Shown piece after piece: positions 59,830-64,000 of a DNA stretch of 64,000 nt. Location: the NCBI GenBank assembly GCA_023052935.1, contig CM041292.1, positions 141,883,143 to 141,947,142 on the forward strand. Direction: 5' to 3'. The DNA is from Piezodorus guildinii (taxonomy: Eukaryota > Arthropoda > Insecta > Hemiptera > Pentatomidae). The translations under genes and the position numbers were made by a program. Under the pieces are notes generated by a model. The model had not been told where the DNA came from and made no database searches. It was given only the letters and a program-made list of their open reading frames with translations. Every line of letters begins with the position of its first letter. Position 1 is the stretch's first letter.

Positions 59830-60240
59830 TTAGTTGTAATAGCTCTTTTCATACATGACTATTACTAATAGTATTTTGGTACTGCATAGGTGGCTGGAAG
59901 AATTCGAGTAATTCCCATAAATCCTCCATTTTCTGGTTTTGCTGGAAGATATTACGAAGACTGCCTCAGATTTGGGAATTATTGCAGATGTGGAGGTATT
60001 CCTACCTGAACTGGCTGAGCTGGAGGATGACGATGCCAAGACCGCCCGGTTGTTGGGAATGTTTGGAGAACTGGAGGTACTTGAACTGGATGAGCTCGTC
60101 TGGTTCAGAGATGGTCACTTCGCCGGCTACATTGAGCTCCGAGATCCCTCCATGCCTGGCAGCCCTTCTGGTTTGCAGGATGTTAGCTGCCTCAATAAAT
60201 ACTTGTAGCTGGTGTTTCTATTCTTTAGGAGCATGATCTA
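59830..60240 (+). other. Acidic open stretch, unrecognised
   Basis: 59939-60208 is open on + (89 codons: VEVFLPELAELEDDDAKTAR, LEVLELDELVWFRDG, a leucine/acid-rich text). The minus frame is also open in part (Ser-rich). GC-richer than its flanks. It may be an exon or gene fragment; no family recognised. The following 60240-60924 includes another featureless open stretch (60555-60854). Confidence 0.3.
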
Positions 60241-60924
60241 GTCATCATACTTTCAGCAACTAACACATTTTAATGACGTACTTACTGTATTAATACATGT
60301 ATACATAGTGGTCTTATTGCTGTACCATTAAATATTGAGTGATGATATTGTTTGCGCCATTACTTACGGCCTGATAACGTTTTTTATAGTTATTTAATTG
60401 AATATAAACAACACGATAATTTTTCGTATTTACCCTTATCTTTATGTTATATTTGTTTTAAAATATACTTATTTTGAATAGAATTAAAAGTTTTTGCTGA
60501 GAACGTGAAAACAAATAGAAGAGAGAGAGGCAATAGAATAAATTAGGAATTCAATTGTTTTATGACTTACTGGGCAGTCTAGTGTTGAAATCGCGTCTGA
60601 GAGGTGAGGTTGTGCCGTACATAGACCTAAATCTACTCTCAACGAATACTGGACGTTTGCAAACGTATTTGTTCACAAGCTGCGTTCTTCGTCTTGTCAT
60701 AGTTCCCCTTGGAACTTGGAAGAGCCGCCCCGCCATCCATTTCTTTAATTCTCAACTTAACTGGCCTCGTTTTCGTGAATTGAGTTTATCTTTAAGCTTT
60801 ATTAGATTATTAATTTATTCATTACTTTTTGATTATCTTTCCTTAAATCGTTAATTAGGTTAAGTTTGCTTCTCATATTTTCTTAAATCTGTTTAATTAG
60901 GTTAATTTTGATTCCTATATTTTT

Positions 60925-61854
60925 ACTTTCACTTACTATATATAGTAAGGGGAAGTATTGCGATCGTGAAAATTTTCGAATTTCAGTTTTCAACGGAAAT
61001 ACACGTTTTAGGGTCCCCTGAGTCCAAATAACCAAGTCCCGCAAAAAGGTCTGTGTGTGTGTGTGTGTGTGTGAGTGTGTGTCTGTGTGTGTGTCTGTGT
61101 GTGGTAACTCCCGGGCGGAAACGGTAAGTCCTATGAAACTGAAATTTCATATTTAAGACAACTATACGCCCGAGACGTGATAAAACTTTTTTCATCAAAA
61201 TGAGCCTACCAGAAGAGGCACTTTATACCATGCATTTTGCACCTTTTTTTCGATTTTCTCAAAAACGGTTCCGACGATTTTAATTAAACTCGCTATATCG
61301 ATGTAAAATTTAATGGGCTTTAATATCATGTAGGTTTTATTTAGATAAAAATGGTCTGACAGGGCTTAAATGCCGATATTTTAAATTTTCTTCTCCTAAA
61401 GTACCTTTAATTTTGTAGATTCAATAATAATAACTAGATTATCTTGTTAACGCTGATGAAAAACTGGTAAATATATAAATTGAATAAATTCGATACCCAA
61501 CTAAAGGAGAAAACAGAAAAAATATTTTTTTAATGCAATTTTTCGTTTTTGAACATAAGAGCAGTAATATACATGTATGATATACCGTTGGAAAGCTAAA
61601 GATTTTAGAAAAATAATCATCTCATACACAAGCTTTTAAAAGTTAATAGAGAGTGATGAAATGAACATAAAAATAACTGATTATTTTAGATAATAATATA
61701 ATTGATTTTTGAATCAAACACATGTTTCTATAGAAATTTAATTTAATTAATTCCTTAATAATTTCACGTATTTTTATCTCTAACTGTATTTGAAAATTCT
61801 TTTATTGATTTTAATAATGGAGGTAAGTGAAAGTCGTGTGTTGCCCGCACCAGA
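60925..61854. mobile_element. Non-autonomous element, copy N2
   Basis: Same 12-bp ends ACTTTCACTTAC / GTAAGTGAAAGT (60925, 61823-61834) and internal sequence as N1 (shared GGTCTGTGTG-like tract, TACCGTTGGAAAGCTAA, CGATGTAAAATTTAATGGGC). After the right TIR comes CGTGTGTTGCCCGCACCAGA, then T5; T5 also precedes the left end. A (GT)n tract lies at 61051-61104. Confidence 0.8.
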
Positions 61855-62342
61855 TTTTTTAAATCTGTAAAAATATTCAATCAGATTACTTTTGTTTCTC
61901 ATCTTTTCTTATATCAGTTTCATTAGTTTAATTTTTTTTCTTGTTAGTTTAAGTTGTTTATATGTATTTAAAGTTTAATAAATGTATTGTGATTAGTAGT
62001 TTACTTTCATTATTTTATTTTATTTAAATCTATACAGTCCACTAATTTACTTTAACCATACCACTCTGAATTTGAGTTATCCTTGAATTTGAGTTATAAC
62101 TAATGTTCCACGGATAGCTCAGCGTAAACAGATATATTTATTCTTCCATGGTTGTTTTATTATTATGACATGACTGTAATGAAGAGAGTCAAACTTTGTG
62201 TGTCTTTTTTATATTCCTCTAGTGATGTCAAAAGGAACACAGGAAGAGATGTTTCTTGAACCTTGAAAACCTTGACTTTTAATGTTTTGTTCTTTTAAGT
62301 GTAAACTTATACCGCCATCATCCATAACCATAATAATACTAC

Positions 62343-62408
<66 letters not shown>

Positions 62409-62440
62409 ATGTAGTATAATATATATATATATATATATAT
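62343..62440. repeat. (TA)n tract with a palindromic interruption
   Basis: AT dinucleotides interrupted by TGTATATATATAATGTAGTA; the left border of palindromic element P2. Confidence 0.85.
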
Positions 62441-62750
62441 TTTGTTTGATCAGTTCTCGACTGTTGATAATTTAAGTTTGTGTTGTTCTTAGGTTTCAGT
62501 CAATGAATAAACAATTTTATCTATGCGACGTTTCGAGACTTTATTGTTCTCATAATCATGCCTTAACAGTGGAAAAAAAAACAAAAAAACAGAAGTTCTG
62601 TTTTTTCAACAAATGTTCAAAACAACAGATGTTCAGTTTTTTTGTTTTTTTTTCCACTGTTAAGGCATGATTATGAGAACAATAAATTCTCGAAACGTCG
62701 CATAGATAAAATTGTTTATTCATTGACTGAAACCTAAGAACAACACAAAC
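62441..62750. mobile_element. Palindromic element P2, 310 bp, between (TA)n tracts
   Basis: The left arm 62474-62585 is the near-perfect complement of the right arm 62640-62750 (GTTTGTGTTGTTCTTAGGTT / reverse). The centre is AC/GT-rich with an inner stem CAGAAGTTCTG. Each arm contains GAGAACAATAAA-TTCTCGAAACGTC. Same family as P1. Confidence 0.85.
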
Positions 62751-62770
62751 ATATATATATATATATATAT

Positions 62771-62940
62771 GTTATGTATCTAGGCCAACATGATATAATG
62801 TTAAATCTAGTTAATTGTAATCGATTTAATCGATTCATTCATGTAAATGATAAAATAAAGTCAGTATTAACAGTGCAACTGGAGTGATAACATATAACTT
62901 AAATTATTATAAACATTATATCATGTTGGCCTAGATACAT

Positions 62941-62943
<3 letters not shown>
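62771..62943. mobile_element. MITE-like element P3 with perfect 32-bp inverted ends
   Basis: Ends GTTATGTATCTAGGCCAACA... and ...TGTTGGCCTAGATACATAAC are perfect complements over 32 bp (62771-62802, 62912-62943). Flanked by (TA)n on both sides (62752-62770, 62945-62976). No coding capacity in 173 bp. Confidence 0.85.
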
Positions 62944-62976
<33 letters not shown>

Positions 62977-62980
<4 letters not shown>

Positions 62981-64000
62981 TACGATTGCCAATGAAGTTT
63001 TACCATACGGTATTCAGCACACACATTTTTTTTTGTTATTCATTTTTTTAAAACCCTTGCTTATTATTAAAATTGGTGTGATGGAGAATTTCATTTATCT
63101 GGATAAATAATTAAACAATACAAGAAAAAGTAAAGACATTTAAATAATAATTAAAACTTTTCTTTATAAAGTTGTATAGTTACATTAAAGTTGTCTACTA
63201 ATACATTACTTTTGAACTCAAAATTTCGTGATCTGACGTTTATTTTTTTTTACAATAAACCTTTGTAATCGACCAAAAAAAAAAAAAAAAAAAATATCCC
63301 CTCCTCAAAATATGAGAGCTTACGTTTCAAGATGCGTAGAATCCGAATAACGAATAAATAAAAAAATCGTGTCTCCTTATAAATAAATAAATACTAAAAA
63401 TGGTTTTAGTGTCATTTAATAGAGAAATAAATTTTAGACCAAATGAAAAAAAGAATCATTTAATTTGGTCAACAACTAGCTTGGCATGGTCGCGAAAAAA
63501 TTAATTTTAGTATGCCTTTAGTTTAGTATTTATTTACTGTCTGAATGTTGTTAAGAATGCACCAGGTCTGAGAACATTTCTAAGCAATCATAATTATTGA
63601 ATTTTGAATGTTCTATAGTCGCCAGTAATGCTTTTGACTACTGGCTGATGATGGTTTATAACAGAAATTAATTGTGCTTAGGGCTTTATATTATTTAATT
63701 TGCTTTAGTGTATTTAATAAATACTATAGTAAATTTATTATTTTTAATTTATTTTTTGGGGAATTAAAAATCAGGTACGGACAACACATGACGTTCACTT
63801 ACCTCAAATGTTAAAACCAATGGAAAACTACCAGATATACTTCAGCTAAGTACTACTACTAGATATACTTAAAATAAGTTGATTTTAATAAAACGTGTAT
63901 TCATTTTTGTTGGAAACATATAATTTGGATGTAATAATACAACTATATTAAATTGTCAATTTATAATAGTTTATTTCCTATTCGTCACTTTATAATACCT
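62977..64000. other. AT-rich end of window; one family T repeat copy
   Basis: 63230-63490 repeats CCTTTGTAATCGACCA, GAGAGCTTACGTTTCAAGAT and GCGTAGAATCCGAATAACGA as at 28340. Otherwise nothing recognised. Confidence 0.5.

Noticed and set aside
61051..61104. (GT)n tract as a regulatory element
   Set aside because: It is inside the non-autonomous element N2; N1 has a shorter version, so it is an internal simple repeat.

Overview
The window is AT-rich eukaryotic nuclear DNA, almost certainly from an insect. The evidence is GT-AG introns, Jockey-, R1-, CR1- and RTE-type non-LTR retrotransposons, mariner, Tc1, piggyBac and Helitron relics, and long (TA)n tracts. A hemipteran is a guess only. There is no sign of bacterial or viral gene organisation.

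The main feature is one split gene on the + strand. It enters from the left edge and ends with a stop codon at 46822-46824. I can follow at least 28 coding exons. Exons E1-E25 (1-29495) are mutually paralogous micro-exons of 45, 48 or 54 nt. Every one is a multiple of three, is phase 1 at both ends, has AG before it and GT after it, and is free of stops when joined to its neighbours. They encode a 15-18 residue repeat of the type P-x-P-x-x-x-Q-Q-x-G-x-x-Q/L-x-x-H-H. Two different short exons follow (E26, E27), then a large terminal exon (46247-46824) ending in a BESS-like motif. The array falls into three blocks: class I (54 nt, 1-7580), class II (mostly 48 nt, short introns, 9288-15740, including six copies of an exact 180-bp exon+intron unit) and class III (48 nt, long introns, 18450-29495). 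A segmental duplication repeats E25-E27 at 36821-40071, and the copy of E25 there has lost one base.

The introns are full of mobile DNA. A Jockey-clade LINE family (ORF1 with CCHC knuckles, ORF2 with endonuclease and reverse transcriptase, joined by an ATGA overlap) occurs as large minus-strand copies at 2532-7439, 10987-14860, 42548-43900 and 55500-56768, and as older + strand relics at 690, 16375, 22125 and 26875. R1-clade relics lie at 7972-9091 and 20530-21900. From 30870 to 36292 there is a nested stack of Helitron relic, mariner, LINE 3' end and CR1-like element. A piggyBac remnant sits inside an RT relic at 38680-39555, and a mariner-family element at 44574-45774.

From 46.8 kb to the end there is little host coding sequence: the 3' UTR, a tandem repeat, a LINE RT fragment, a gag-only LINE-like unit with a 51-nt A tail (minus strand), a foldback element, a short mariner in a (TA)n tract, one plausible Pro/Asn/His-rich exon (about 53837-54374), a Tc1-like element holding a Jockey copy, a tRNA-derived SINE with a perfect 13-bp target duplication, a CR1 fragment, an 0.9-kb non-autonomous element (second copy at 18.9 kb), and palindromic elements embedded in (TA)n tracts.
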